The notes below the pieces were generated by a model. That model saw only the letters and a program-made list of their open reading frames with translations, did not search any database and was not told where the DNA came from. Of a stretch of 64,000 nucleotides of DNA, positions 28,301-36,466 are shown in pieces; the first letter of the stretch is position 1, and each line of letters starts with the position of its first letter. The stretch comes from Paenibacillus turpanensis (GTDB taxonomy: Bacteria; Bacillota; Bacilli; Paenibacillales; YIM-B00363), in the NCBI RefSeq assembly GCF_011421635.1, contig NZ_WTLI01000007.1, positions 151,968 to 215,967 on the forward strand, in the 5' to 3' direction. The position numbers were made by a program, and so were the translations under genes.

Positions 28301-29123
28301 CGAGCTGTTGAAAAACACGGGCCGCACGTTTGTAAGTCCGGTGACTCTACGTTTTGCATTTGATCCTGCGGATGTGGAGGCAGGACAACGTCCGGCACTG
28401 TTCTTTTACGATGAGGACACCTCCAAATGGGTGGAAGTGGAGGGCTATGCGGAGGGAAAATACTATTACGCCAAGGTAGATCATTTCACGAAATTTGCGC
28501 TGTTTCAGGTGAAGGAGGAAGCTCCTGCTTCCGAGCAGCCAAACGCGACCCCAGCCCCAACGCCTGTCCCGGTCGAGCTCTTCTCCGATGTGAACGGACA
28601 CTGGGCAGAGATAAGCATCCAGGAAGCGGCTGCTAAAGGTATTGCCTCCGGTCATGCAAACGGCCTGTTCCTTCCGGATCAGCCGATTACCCGTATGGAG
28701 TTTACCGTTATGCTGATGCGTGCTTTGGGCGAAGCGGAGTCGGTCCCTGCCGACAGAGCGGCTTTCACGGACGCCGAGGTTATTCCCGAATGGGCGCTCC
28801 CTTACATTGCGGCGGCCGCAGACCGCCAAATTGTCAGCGGGTATTCGGACGGCTCGTTCCGGCCGAACGTCCAGGTGACGCGTGCGGAAATGGCGGTTAT
28901 GCTTGATCGTGCCCTGAAAGTAAACGATCAGCAGGCAGAAGCGAATGCCGCTTCGCCGTCCTTTGTAGATGAGGATCGCATTCCGGAGTGGGCCAAATCG
29001 GCTGTAACAGCCGTATATCAGTATAACCTTGTTCAAGGACGGAGCGGGAATGTGTTCGCTCCGGATGCCTTGACGACACGCGCGGAGGCCGTGGTTGTAT
29101 TGCTGAGAATGTTCGGAAACTAA
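25389..29123 (+). CDS. SLH surface protein with Big_4-like tandem repeats
   Basis: About 1,244 residues from the ATG at 25389 (GAGGTG lies 8-11 bases before it); a TTG at 25383 is less likely. A signal peptide (FMIAVAVSLFILTPVHA) is followed by a propeller-like region of about 350 residues (GGYIASGGYAL, GGYLIAGGNQF). Next come four repeats of 88 residues (26751-27786) resembling Big_4 Ig domains (LTDLPVAYGTPLAEAGLPPE, then VTWDGGSPAYDASRAGTYTF), a Big_2-like domain, a ZU5-like domain (about 28150-28500) and three SLH motifs. It should be bound to the wall surface. Repeats are very GC-rich compared with the rest of the gene. Confidence 0.92.
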   Translation: MEVRGKSGFSVLLIFMIAVAVSLFILTPVHAKERLVGTPIPVAGAPVFSDLQPVSDGGYIASGGYALQGLDGVAFVMKLDSNGVEKWRKEFKGSGLPHIPYIRETKTGSFMFAGSKDDKLFFGEIKKDGSEVVWEKGDIANGRAMAIVEGGAGEFLIGGYTYDGPLDQVVLVRRDRNGQFHSKIVPSQKSLTLFSGIPGIDGGMVLVGSSDDKGYMLKVNQELDIEWEKTFSTTNEKTGQQEYGYYKLNAITYTPQKDRYVIAGHVGVQQGGTRQYMLFVMTDANGNMMLISSFADYGHQIGRAITATRDGGYLIAGGNQFEHAALLKINYFGFVQWDKKMDNVGSFRSALQLADGSYLLSSGWGSAALYDLRVGEPQAVSVDDAANRIIGLNEKMEYSTDGGQTYKEYWTWEKEPVFPGDQSVLVRYKRESAAGFEAGPPKEVQFTANPVIETVSALSDLPVAYGTSLAEAGLPPEVEVTLSGGAKVRAAVTWDGGSPAYDASRAGTYTFTGTLTPPSGTANPAGVTATVRVIVGAAPIEAVSALTDLPVAYGTPLAEAGLPPEVEVTLSGGAKTRAAVTWDGGSPAYDASRAGTYTFTGTLTPPSGTANPASVTAKVRVIVGAAPIETVSALTDLPVAYGTALAEAGLPPEVEVTLSGGAKVRAAVTWDGGSPAYDASRAGTYTFTGTLTPPSGTANPSSVTAKVRVIVGAAPIEAVSALTDLPVAYGTALAEAGLPPEVEVTLSGGAKVRAAVTWDGGSPAYDASRAGTYTFTGTLTPPSGTANPSSVTAKVRVIVSEQAAYLTDVEVDPVSYRLNVGDSRPTVVKAVYSDGTRRTIADESLLQFTSTAPAIAEVSLDGIVKGRASGSATVTVQYQVYEADFEVFVIAVTPPPVDTGSDDEDEEYQPLPSNPNLSTTICGEASCTASFGDAVRIEIPAQGESFTITIEKVTVSDQIKPDSMTMMSSVHELLKNTGRTFVSPVTLRFAFDPADVEAGQRPALFFYDEDTSKWVEVEGYAEGKYYYAKVDHFTKFALFQVKEEAPASEQPNATPAPTPVPVELFSDVNGHWAEISIQEAAAKGIASGHANGLFLPDQPITRMEFTVMLMRALGEAESVPADRAAFTDAEVIPEWALPYIAAAADRQIVSGYSDGSFRPNVQVTRAEMAVMLDRALKVNDQQAEANAASPSFVDEDRIPEWAKSAVTAVYQYNLVQGRSGNVFAPDALTTRAEAVVVLLRMFGN
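26751..27786 (+). repeat. Four tandem 264-bp repeats, near-identical
   Basis: Units start at 26751, 27015, 27279 and 27543, each exactly 264 bases, and differ in few positions. The GC-rich periodic sequence makes long open frames on the other strand, which I do not take as genes. Such arrays can change copy number by recombination. Confidence 0.92.
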
Positions 29124-29156
29124 AAATAGGATAGGCCACCGATCTTGCCCTACTCT

Positions 29157-29186
29157 CCCCCGGTCAATACTGGCCGGGGGTTTCTT
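29157..29186 (+). terminator. Terminator of the SLH gene at 25389
   Basis: CCCCCGGTC and GGCCGGGGG form a strong stem with a short loop and a TTTCTT tail. Confidence 0.85.
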
Positions 29187-29209
29187 ATGCATGAATACCG
29201 TGGATAAAT

Positions 29210-29240
29210 TTGGTATAAACAGGCTTTAATGTGTTATAAT
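29210..29240 (+). promoter_or_regulatory. Promoter of the AraC regulator gene
   Basis: TATAAT (29235-29240) with TGT directly before it is an extended -10 box. A -35-like TTGGTA lies at 29210-29215 with a long 19-base spacer. Confidence 0.6.
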
Positions 29241-29252
29241 AAATCCGCAAAA

Positions 29253-29266
29253 TGAAAGCGCTTCCC
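29253..29266. promoter_or_regulatory. CcpA (cre)-like site
   Basis: TGAAAGCGCTTCCC matches the palindromic cre consensus TGWAANCGNTNWCA at all but two positions. It lies about 5-20 bases downstream of the expected transcription start, a typical place for catabolite repression. Confidence 0.55.
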
Positions 29267-29383
29267 AAAAAAATGCTCCTCATTGAGCTTACCGACAAAC
29301 GATGAAGTATTTTCTATAAATACGCCTAGCAAAGGTTACGAAAGTTTTTTCAAAAAAGCCTGTGGGGCAAAGGGGATTTCCGA

Positions 29384-31660
29384 ATGCAGCTGAATTTCCG
29401 TGAAAAGCTATTCTACACCAGCAAGCAGCTGAAGCTAAGCTTTTTCCTGACCTTGCTGGTTTCTTCCTTCATATCCTTTGTCAGCTTTTTCCTTTACTAT
29501 GATTACCGGAGTAAGCTGGATCGGGAATTGCATCAGCCGAACGCCGAGCTGCTGCAAATGAATATTGACGTAACGAATCGGGCGTTTCGCAGCTACGACA
29601 GCAAGGCGGTCCAGTTGTCTTTTCATCCGGCCGCCTTAGGTTACGTAACAGCTTCCACGGAGGATAAGAAAAAAGCTGCCTCCGAGCTGCATTTTTATTT
29701 TAAAGAAACCGTATACGAGGAGGAGATCGTTTCCGTCTATGTTGTCGATGCGGTGCGGCAGCGCATGGTATCCTCCGTCAATGGCGTGGAGTACTCGATC
29801 TCGGAGGGATCTGATCAGAGCTGGGCGGCCTTTATCCAAGAGATGGAGAGGAAGCCACTCCTTATCAAAAGAAGAACTGAAGGCAGCGGTCATGCCTCCC
29901 AATCGCAAGGTGCTGAGCTGATTTCCCTATATCGGCCGATTCGTTCCGAAGGGAAGCTTGCCGGGCTTGTCGTCGTAAATTTGGATTATGACCGGTTATT
30001 CACGACAATTCATACTCAGCTGAAGGCGCCGCAATATATTTTTAATCTAGATGGGGAATTGATTTACCCGAAAAAGAACCTGGCCATTGGGGAGGCTGAT
30101 ATGCGTCATGTCGTCGAAACATTAAACATTCGACCGTTTACGGAAGTGAAGCTGGACAGCCGCTTGTATTTGGCCAACCAGGCTTTTTCCGATATGACAG
30201 GCTGGCGCTGGGTTTCCGTCATTTCGCTGGACGACCTGCTCACGCATGCGCGCCTTGTGCGCAATATTATCGTTTCCTTATCCCTGCTTTCCATTTTGAT
30301 CGGCTGCATTGCCATTTACTACTACAGCTACACCGCATATCGTCCTTTAAAAAGAATACGTGAGTTAATCGTCCAAGAGGGGCATAGCAGGCATGACGAG
30401 GATCTTGAGGATATCGAGCAGTCGATCCGCAGGCTGATGAAGGAATTTGATCGAAAAGCAGCTTTAAACAAGCAGAGTCTCGTGGAAATCCGGTCCAAAT
30501 ACGTGCAGGATGTTCTGTTCCGCCGTATCGGGGCAAAGGAAACGCAATTTAAATGGCAGCGTTACTTCCAAGACTGGACGGAGGAGCCGCTGGCCGTAGT
30601 GATGGTATCGATTAACCGGTACAAGGCTTGGTCCGCGCGTTTTGACGAGGAGGACCAGCTGCTTTTAAAATTTGCGCTTTGCAACCTCATCCACGAGATC
30701 GCAGAATCGGGTTGGCATTCCGCTCATGTGTTCCTCGATAAAGAAAACGTGGTGTTCATTTTGCAGCCGAAGCACTACACACACCATGTCGCCGACTCAT
30801 CCCTTTCGGAGCTTTTTCAGAAGGTCATTGATTTGTCCGCTAAGTACTTGCATCTGCAGCTTTCCATCGGTTTGGGATCGCAGGTGAAATCGGTATTTCA
30901 ATTACGGCAGTCCTTTATGGAGGCGAAAGCGGGCTTATCGAGACGTTTATATGAGGGCTACGCGAAAGTGATCGAATATACACTTGGCTTAGAGCCGACA
31001 GACCTGCCTCTGGAACAAGCAAACAGGTGGAAGCAGAGGTGGGAACAAAGCATTGAAGACGGAAATTCAGAAGCGGCAGCGGAGACTATCGAAGCTTGGA
31101 TGGAGTGGATTAAAGAACATAGGCCTGCCCCGGAATCCGTGTATTCTTTTGCCGACGAGTGGATGGAAAGGCTGCTTCATTTGTACGAGACTCATGAACT
31201 GACGAAGCCTCATGAGCTTGAGGATTATACCTCCCATCACTTAAGAATGATGGATTTGTCGGATCTCACCGGCCTCCTGCGTAATTTATCTACAGAGGCT
31301 GCGGAGGGGCTAAAGCATCGGGCTGCCCGCAGAGAGTACACACTGGTGCAGAAGATGATTGAATACATGGAAACGAATTTAGCGGAAAATATCGGGTTGC
31401 AGCAGGTAGCCGATTCGGTACAAATGAGTACGTCCTCCGTGAGCAGTATGTTTAAGCAGGAAACCGGATATGGAGTGTTTGAATATTTAACGAAGTTGCG
31501 TATTGAAAAGGCATGTCGGCTCCTGCAGGAAACAGACCGTAAAATTGCCGATGTTGCCTCATTTGTTGGGTATCAGAACGAAACCAGCTTTATCCGCAGC
31601 TTCCGCAAAGCAAAGGGAACGACTCCGGGCAAATACCGCGAGGTTCGTCGGATATTTTGA
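29384..31660 (+). CDS. Membrane-bound AraC-family sensor-regulator
   Basis: A 758-residue protein with a first membrane segment (residues 19-40), an extracellular dCache-like sensor (about 45-285, with SVYVVDAVRQRMVSSVNG), a second membrane segment (about 290-312, IIVSLSLLSILIGCIAIYYY), a cytoplasmic linker and a C-terminal AraC double helix-turn-helix (about 655-755, with IGLQQVADSVQMSTSSVSSM and IADVASFVGYQNETSFIRSF). This arrangement is common in Paenibacillus, where such regulators sense extracellular ligands and switch on neighbouring sugar genes. Here it precedes the TctCBA transporter but has its own terminator. AAGGGG lies before the ATG. A cre-like site sits in its leader. Confidence 0.9.
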   Translation: MQLNFREKLFYTSKQLKLSFFLTLLVSSFISFVSFFLYYDYRSKLDRELHQPNAELLQMNIDVTNRAFRSYDSKAVQLSFHPAALGYVTASTEDKKKAASELHFYFKETVYEEEIVSVYVVDAVRQRMVSSVNGVEYSISEGSDQSWAAFIQEMERKPLLIKRRTEGSGHASQSQGAELISLYRPIRSEGKLAGLVVVNLDYDRLFTTIHTQLKAPQYIFNLDGELIYPKKNLAIGEADMRHVVETLNIRPFTEVKLDSRLYLANQAFSDMTGWRWVSVISLDDLLTHARLVRNIIVSLSLLSILIGCIAIYYYSYTAYRPLKRIRELIVQEGHSRHDEDLEDIEQSIRRLMKEFDRKAALNKQSLVEIRSKYVQDVLFRRIGAKETQFKWQRYFQDWTEEPLAVVMVSINRYKAWSARFDEEDQLLLKFALCNLIHEIAESGWHSAHVFLDKENVVFILQPKHYTHHVADSSLSELFQKVIDLSAKYLHLQLSIGLGSQVKSVFQLRQSFMEAKAGLSRRLYEGYAKVIEYTLGLEPTDLPLEQANRWKQRWEQSIEDGNSEAAAETIEAWMEWIKEHRPAPESVYSFADEWMERLLHLYETHELTKPHELEDYTSHHLRMMDLSDLTGLLRNLSTEAAEGLKHRAARREYTLVQKMIEYMETNLAENIGLQQVADSVQMSTSSVSSMFKQETGYGVFEYLTKLRIEKACRLLQETDRKIADVASFVGYQNETSFIRSFRKAKGTTPGKYREVRRIF

Positions 31661-31665
31661 CTGCA

Positions 31666-31711
31666 GGGACTGCCTGGTAAGCCGTGTACATGGCCAGGGC
31701 AGTCCCTTTTT
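31666..31711 (+). terminator. Terminator of the AraC regulator gene
   Basis: GGGACTGCCTGG pairs with CCAGGGCAGTCCC (near-perfect) around a loop of about 13 bases and is followed by TTTTT. Confidence 0.92.
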
Positions 31712-31888
31712 ACCGCTTGCAGTCAAGACAGTTTCCATGCAGATCGACCGATGGCATGCCGTTTTGGCGGATCTGCAAGGAGAACGGCTAAACGACAGAT
31801 TGCTGCGCGTGCCGGGCGCGCTCTATTCTAAGCTTGCGGCTTGAACGTCTATCAAGCAAATCCTTATGAACGAATGGAGTAGATGACC

Positions 31889-32908
31889 ATGGCAATGATG
31901 AAGTGGAGATGGAAGTCATTGATAGCGATGACGACGATCGTCGGCATGACCGCCCTCACTGCATGCGGCGGAGGGACCCAGTCGACTGCAGGGTCGCCGT
32001 CAGGGCAAGCACCTGTTTTTCCAAAAAAGCCGATTACGTTAATCGTGCCTTTCGCGGCGGGGGGCGGAACGGATACAACGGCAAGAGCACTGGCTCGAAC
32101 CGCAGAAAAGTATTTAAAGCAGCCGGTTACCGTTGTAAATAAAACGGGAGGCGGCGGTTCGGTAGGCATGACGGAAGGCTCCAACGCCAGAAACGATGGT
32201 TATACGGTTACGGTGGTTACTGTGGAATTGACCACGTTGTCCCATCTGGGGCTTTCTCCGATCACGTACGAAAGCTTTAAGCCGGTTGGCATGATGAATT
32301 ACGAGCCGGCGGCGATTACGGTTCGGGCCGACAGCCCGTGGAAGACAATGAATGAATTTTTGGAGCATGCCAAAGCGAATCCGGGACAGGTCAAGCTTGG
32401 GAATTCCGGAACGGGTGCGATCTGGCATTTGGCTGCCGCAGCCCTAGAGAAAGGGACGGGAACGAAGTTCAACCACATTCCGTTTGAGGGCGCAGCCCCG
32501 GCAATTACAGCGCTGCTGGGGGGGCATGTGGATGCGGTTCCAGTGAGCCCGCCTGAGGTGAAAAGCCAAGTCGAGTCGGGGAACCTTCGCTCACTCGCCG
32601 TGCTCGACGATAAACCGGCGGAAGTGCTGCCTGGAGTGAAAACCTTTAAAGAAGAGACGGGCAAGGAATTCGGTTATATCGGCACTTGGAGAGGTTTAGG
32701 CGTTCCAAAGGAAACACCAGATGAAATCGTACAGGTGCTGTCCGATGGCTTTAAGAAAGGGATGGAGGATCCGGAATTCAAAGATTTTATGAAGAAAAAC
32801 GGACTGACCATTGTGTTTAAGGACGGTAAAGAGTTCGGTCAATATATGAAAGAAAATCATGAGAAATTCGGCAAGCTCATACCGGAGCTGGGGCTTTCGA
32901 ACAAATAA
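31889..32908 (+). CDS. tctC: TctC-type tripartite transporter substrate-binding lipoprotein
   Basis: A 339-residue binding protein from the ATG at 31889, which has GGAG nine bases upstream; the ATG at 31883 is too close to it. The signal peptide ends in the lipobox LTAC, so the mature protein is lipid-anchored outside the membrane. The Bug-family fold is shown by PITLIVPFAAGGGTDTTARA near the start, KTGGGGSVG in the loop, and the GGHVDAVP and LRSLAVLDD segments. It gives the ligand to the TctB-TctA membrane part. Family ligands are carboxylates, such as citrate, tartrate or aromatic acids; the exact one is not visible. It leads a likely operon with the next four genes. Confidence 0.95.
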   Translation: MAMMKWRWKSLIAMTTIVGMTALTACGGGTQSTAGSPSGQAPVFPKKPITLIVPFAAGGGTDTTARALARTAEKYLKQPVTVVNKTGGGGSVGMTEGSNARNDGYTVTVVTVELTTLSHLGLSPITYESFKPVGMMNYEPAAITVRADSPWKTMNEFLEHAKANPGQVKLGNSGTGAIWHLAAAALEKGTGTKFNHIPFEGAAPAITALLGGHVDAVPVSPPEVKSQVESGNLRSLAVLDDKPAEVLPGVKTFKEETGKEFGYIGTWRGLGVPKETPDEIVQVLSDGFKKGMEDPEFKDFMKKNGLTIVFKDGKEFGQYMKENHEKFGKLIPELGLSNK

Positions 32909-32931
32909 TTGCGAAGCAGGGAGGGGTGGAA

Positions 32932-33396
32932 ATGAAGCTGAAAAACAACCTGAGCTTCTACTTGTCTCTTGTATTAATGATCTTTGCCGGAACGTTTTTG
33001 TGGCAATCGTGGGAGCTCGATTATTACAGCAGTTTAGGTCCGGGGCCGGGCTTGTTTCCGAGATGGTTAAGCGGCGGACTGCTGCTGATCTCCATATGGT
33101 ATATGGTGAGCTCGATCGGGCAGCCGATCCATTGGTCGGAGGTCATGCCGAAGGGAAGGGACATGCGGAACGTGCTGACCGTGCTTGCGTCAGTGTTGGT
33201 CTTCGTTTTCGTGCTGTCATCGCTGGGGTTCGTGCTGGCAGGGTTTCTCATGATGTTTTCCCTTCTGGCTCGTTCCTATCCTTGGCTTCGAGCCTCGGTC
33301 ATCGCGCTATCGGTGAATGTGCTGATCTATTATACGTTTAGCGGCTGGCTGGACGTCCCTTTGCCAAAAGGAGAATTATGGAGCTGGGTCGGGTGA
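32932..33396 (+). CDS. tctB: TctB small membrane subunit
   Basis: A 154-residue protein with four hydrophobic segments, the usual size and layout of the small tripartite tricarboxylate transporter subunit. SLGPGPGLFPRWL after the first segment is the family signature (GPGxFPxxL). The ATG at 32932 has GGAGG seven bases upstream; a GTG at 32926 is less well placed. It follows tctC by 23 bases and precedes tctA by six. Confidence 0.92.
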   Translation: MKLKNNLSFYLSLVLMIFAGTFLWQSWELDYYSSLGPGPGLFPRWLSGGLLLISIWYMVSSIGQPIHWSEVMPKGRDMRNVLTVLASVLVFVFVLSSLGFVLAGFLMMFSLLARSYPWLRASVIALSVNVLIYYTFSGWLDVPLPKGELWSWVG

Positions 33397-33402
33397 TCGG
33401 AG

Positions 33403-34911
33403 ATGCCGGAATTTGATGTCGTTCTACAAGGTTTTGTAACCGCTTTAAATGGCTGGAATCTATTGTATTGTCTTATTGGCGTATCCATCGGGATGCTGGT
33501 TGGCGTGCTGCCTGGCCTGGGGCCGACCACAGGTGTAGCGGTACTGCTGCCGATTACATTCGGGATGGAGCCGGTCTCCGCAATAATTATGCTTTGCGGC
33601 ATTTATTATGGTGCCATGTATGGAGGGACGATAACCTCCGTATTAATTAATACCCCCGGTGAAGCCGCTTCCGTAATTACTTGCTTGGACGGCAGTCCGC
33701 TTGCCAAGCAGGGCCGGGCCGGAGCTGCGTTAGGAATTGCGGGGTTAGGCTCTTTTATCGGCGGAACCCTTTCGATTTTAGGCATGATCTTGATCGGGCC
33801 GCCGCTTGCGAAATGGGCACTTCATTTTGGGCCTCCCGAGTTTTTTGCCCTTATGGTGCTGGGGCTGTCCACAGTGATCGGCTTAATGGGCAAATCGATT
33901 GTGCGCGGCTTGATCTCCGCGTTTATAGGGTTAAATCTCGCGATGGTCGGTATTGATTCGATGTCGGGAACCCTCCGCTTTACGTTTGGGAGCCCCTATT
34001 TGATGACCGGCATCGATTTTGTAATTGTCGCTATGGGGCTGTTTGGTTTATCGGAGATTTTGCTTGGGATAGAGAAAATGGCTTCCACGGAGAAGCCTCC
34101 AAAGCTGCAGGGAATGCTCCCTCGTAAGGAGGAGTGGGGGCCGAATATGAAGGCGATCGGAAGGGGGACCGTACTCGGCTTCCTCATCGGTCTGATCCCC
34201 GGCACCAATTCGGTCATTCCGGCGCTGCTCTCTTATTCCCTCGAGAAAAAACTGGCGAAGGATCCGTCTCGGTTTGGGAAGGGTGCGCTGGAAGGTGTAT
34301 CCGGGCCTGAAACAGCAAACAACTCCTACTGCGGAGGGGCGTTGATTCCGCTTTTTACACTGGGGATTCCAAGCTCGCCGACCATTGCAATCATTTTGGG
34401 CGCCTTTATGATGCATGGCTTAACGCCGGGGCCTATGCTGTTTGAAAGCAACCCGGTTTTTGTATGGGGTGTTGTTGCGAGCATGTTTATCGGAAATTTC
34501 GTGCTGCTGATTATGAACCTGCCGATGGCCAACTGGTGGGCCAAAATTGCCACGGTGCCGCCTAAGCTGCTCTACCCATTGATCTTGGTCATCTCCGTCG
34601 TTGGAGCCTACACGGCAAATAACAGCTTGTTTGATGTCGGAATTATGATTGTTTTTGGAATCGTAGGGTATTTGATGAAAAAAGCGGAGATTCCGATGGC
34701 GCCGATTGTGCTGACCTTTGTTCTGGGAAAAATGATGGAGAGCTCTTTGCTGCAATCCTTAAAGATGCTGGACGGATCATTCCTTGGGCTGTTTGAACGT
34801 CCGATTTCGGGGACGATTCTAAGTATAGCGATACTGATTTTGCTGCTCGGCATCGGATCAGGCTTTCGTAAAAAAGGCTCAACCACTCTTGCCGGGGATG
34901 TGGAAATGTAA
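33403..34911 (+). CDS. tctA: TctA large membrane permease subunit
   Basis: A 502-residue protein with about twelve hydrophobic segments. The TctA motifs GVLPGLGPTTGVAVLLPIT and, in the second half, GLIPGTNSVIPALLSYSLEK plus the conserved YGGTITSVLINTPGEAAS loop are present. It is the translocation channel that works with TctB and the TctC binding protein, driven by an ion gradient. The start at 33403 overlaps the GGAG-like site poorly, so coupling to tctB is probable. The SDR gene follows 47 bases later. Confidence 0.95.
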   Translation: MPEFDVVLQGFVTALNGWNLLYCLIGVSIGMLVGVLPGLGPTTGVAVLLPITFGMEPVSAIIMLCGIYYGAMYGGTITSVLINTPGEAASVITCLDGSPLAKQGRAGAALGIAGLGSFIGGTLSILGMILIGPPLAKWALHFGPPEFFALMVLGLSTVIGLMGKSIVRGLISAFIGLNLAMVGIDSMSGTLRFTFGSPYLMTGIDFVIVAMGLFGLSEILLGIEKMASTEKPPKLQGMLPRKEEWGPNMKAIGRGTVLGFLIGLIPGTNSVIPALLSYSLEKKLAKDPSRFGKGALEGVSGPETANNSYCGGALIPLFTLGIPSSPTIAIILGAFMMHGLTPGPMLFESNPVFVWGVVASMFIGNFVLLIMNLPMANWWAKIATVPPKLLYPLILVISVVGAYTANNSLFDVGIMIVFGIVGYLMKKAEIPMAPIVLTFVLGKMMESSLLQSLKMLDGSFLGLFERPISGTILSIAILILLLGIGSGFRKKGSTTLAGDVEM

Positions 34912-34958
34912 TAGAACTCTAACTTTAATAGGATAAGGAAAAAAGGAGCGATGTGGTT

Positions 34959-35723
34959 ATGAAACTCAGCTTGACGGATAAGGTGGCGCTGGTTACAGGG
35001 GCGAGCTCGGGAATTGGCGCGGAGGTTGCGTTGCGGCTTGCGGAGGCCGGGGCCAAGGTTGCGGTGAACTATAACAGCAGCAGGGTGAAGGCGGAGGAGG
35101 TTGCAGCCCGCATTCGGGAAAAGGGAGGAATTGCGCAGGTCTTTCAGGCGGATGTCACTTCCATACCTCAAATCGAAGCGCTTGTGCAGAAGATTGAAGG
35201 CGAGCTTGGGGTCATCGATATTCTTGTCAACAATGCAGGCCATATGCTTGAGCGGCTGAGCAATGCGGAAATGACGGAAACGCTCTACAATCAAGTGATG
35301 GATTTGAATCTAAAAAGCACGGTGTTTATGTCGAAGGCAGTGCTGCCTGGGATGTTTGCCAAAAAGTCCGGACACATCGTGAATATGTCCTCTGTAGCTG
35401 CGCATCACGGCGGGGGCCCGGGCGCCAGCATTTATGCCGCCAGCAAAGCGGCGGTGCTGACCTACACCAAAGGGCTGGCCAAAGAGGCGGCGCCGCATGG
35501 AGTTTTGGTCAACTGTGTGTCGCCGGGATTCATTGGAAACACCCAGTTTCATGCTAAAGTAACCTCCGAGGCAGGGAAGCAGGCGGCGATTTCCGGTACA
35601 CCGCTTCAGCGGCAGGGAGAACCGGCGGATGTAGCGGGGGCGGTGCTGTTCCTGGTTTCGAGCTTATCCTCCTTTATAACGGGGGAGACGATCGAAATCA
35701 ATGGCGGCGCTTATATGCGATAG
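34959..35723 (+). CDS. Short-chain dehydrogenase/reductase (FabG/KduD-like)
   Basis: A 254-residue NAD(P)-dependent oxidoreductase. The classic SDR motifs are present: TGASSGIG in the cofactor loop, NNAG, the catalytic Ser (NMSSVAA), YAASK with Tyr and Lys, and GETIEINGGAY at the end. The ATG at 34959 has AAAAGGAG ten bases upstream; the GTG at 34953 is closer. It sits between tctA and the KDPG aldolase, so in this context it may oxidise or reduce a sugar-acid intermediate, as KduD does. It could equally be a 3-oxoacyl reductase paralogue; sequence alone does not decide. Confidence 0.9.
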   Translation: MKLSLTDKVALVTGASSGIGAEVALRLAEAGAKVAVNYNSSRVKAEEVAARIREKGGIAQVFQADVTSIPQIEALVQKIEGELGVIDILVNNAGHMLERLSNAEMTETLYNQVMDLNLKSTVFMSKAVLPGMFAKKSGHIVNMSSVAAHHGGGPGASIYAASKAAVLTYTKGLAKEAAPHGVLVNCVSPGFIGNTQFHAKVTSEAGKQAAISGTPLQRQGEPADVAGAVLFLVSSLSSFITGETIEINGGAYMR

Positions 35724-35755
35724 GGTTCGATCGTTGGGATAGCGGGGGATGAAAT

Positions 35756-36403
35756 ATGGACAGCTCGAGCGTCATTCAGACTATACAGGAAAATAGTGTC
35801 ATTGCCATTGTTAGGGGAATCCCGTTGGAGACGATAGCGAGAACAGCCGAAGCCTTGTATGCGGGGGGGATCAGAGCGATTGAAGTAACCTGCAATACCG
35901 AAGGGTATTTGCAATGCATTAGAGAGCTGTCCGAGAGCTGGGGCGATAAAATGGTCGTAGGAGCGGGTACGGTACTACATTCTGCGGCCGTTCAGCTTGT
36001 ACTGGATGCGGGGGCTCAATTTGTGTTGGCTCCTGATCTGAATCCGGAGGTGGTCAGCGCCGTGCATGAAAGAGGGAAACTCATGATTCCGGGCGTGATG
36101 ACAGCAACGGAGATGCTTCAAGCCCGCCGTCTTGGGGTGGAGCTGCTTAAGCTGTTTCCTGCGGGTGCTCTTGGCGCAAATTACTTGAAAGAAATTCGCG
36201 GGCCCTTGAACGACCTCCCAATGATCCCGGTTGGCGGCATCAATCAATCGAATATAGCGGAATTCGCAAGAGCCGGGGCGTTTGCCGTAGGGGTTGGCAG
36301 CGAGCTGGTCGATAAGGCTGCGGTTGCAGCGGGAAATGTTGAAGCATTAACGGAACGGGCGCAAAAACTTATTGCAGCTTTTCAAGCCGGTCGGCAGCAG
36401 TAG
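35756..36403 (+). CDS. eda: KDPG/KHG aldolase (Eda-type)
   Basis: A 215-residue class I aldolase that splits 2-keto-3-deoxy-6-phosphogluconate (or 4-hydroxy-2-oxoglutarate) to pyruvate and glyceraldehyde phosphate (or glyoxylate). The marks are IEVTCNT with the catalytic Glu, VGAGTV, PGVMTATE, and the Schiff-base Lys in LLKLFPAGALGANYL, with MIPVGGI near the end. Length is normal. It is the last gene of the tctCBA-SDR-eda group and ends at a terminator. Together these genes suggest import of a sugar acid and its cleavage in the Entner-Doudoroff-like route; a kinase for the intermediate is not in the window. Confidence 0.95.
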   Translation: MDSSSVIQTIQENSVIAIVRGIPLETIARTAEALYAGGIRAIEVTCNTEGYLQCIRELSESWGDKMVVGAGTVLHSAAVQLVLDAGAQFVLAPDLNPEVVSAVHERGKLMIPGVMTATEMLQARRLGVELLKLFPAGALGANYLKEIRGPLNDLPMIPVGGINQSNIAEFARAGAFAVGVGSELVDKAAVAAGNVEALTERAQKLIAAFQAGRQQ

Positions 36404-36429
36404 GTATAATTAAGGAAATTCTCGTGTTT

Positions 36430-36460
36430 GCGGCACCGCTAGGGTGCCGCTGTTTTGTTT
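36430..36460 (+). terminator. Terminator of the eda gene
   Basis: GCGGCACC and GGTGCCGC form an eight-pair stem with a GCTAG loop and a T-rich tail (TGTTTTGTTT). Confidence 0.88.
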
Positions 36461-36466
36461 GTTATG

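Noticed and set aside
31712..31882. Short frame with RWHAVLADLQGERLNDRLLR before tctC
   Set aside because: No ribosome site, and it lies directly after a terminator; may be a gene remnant but nothing supports it.
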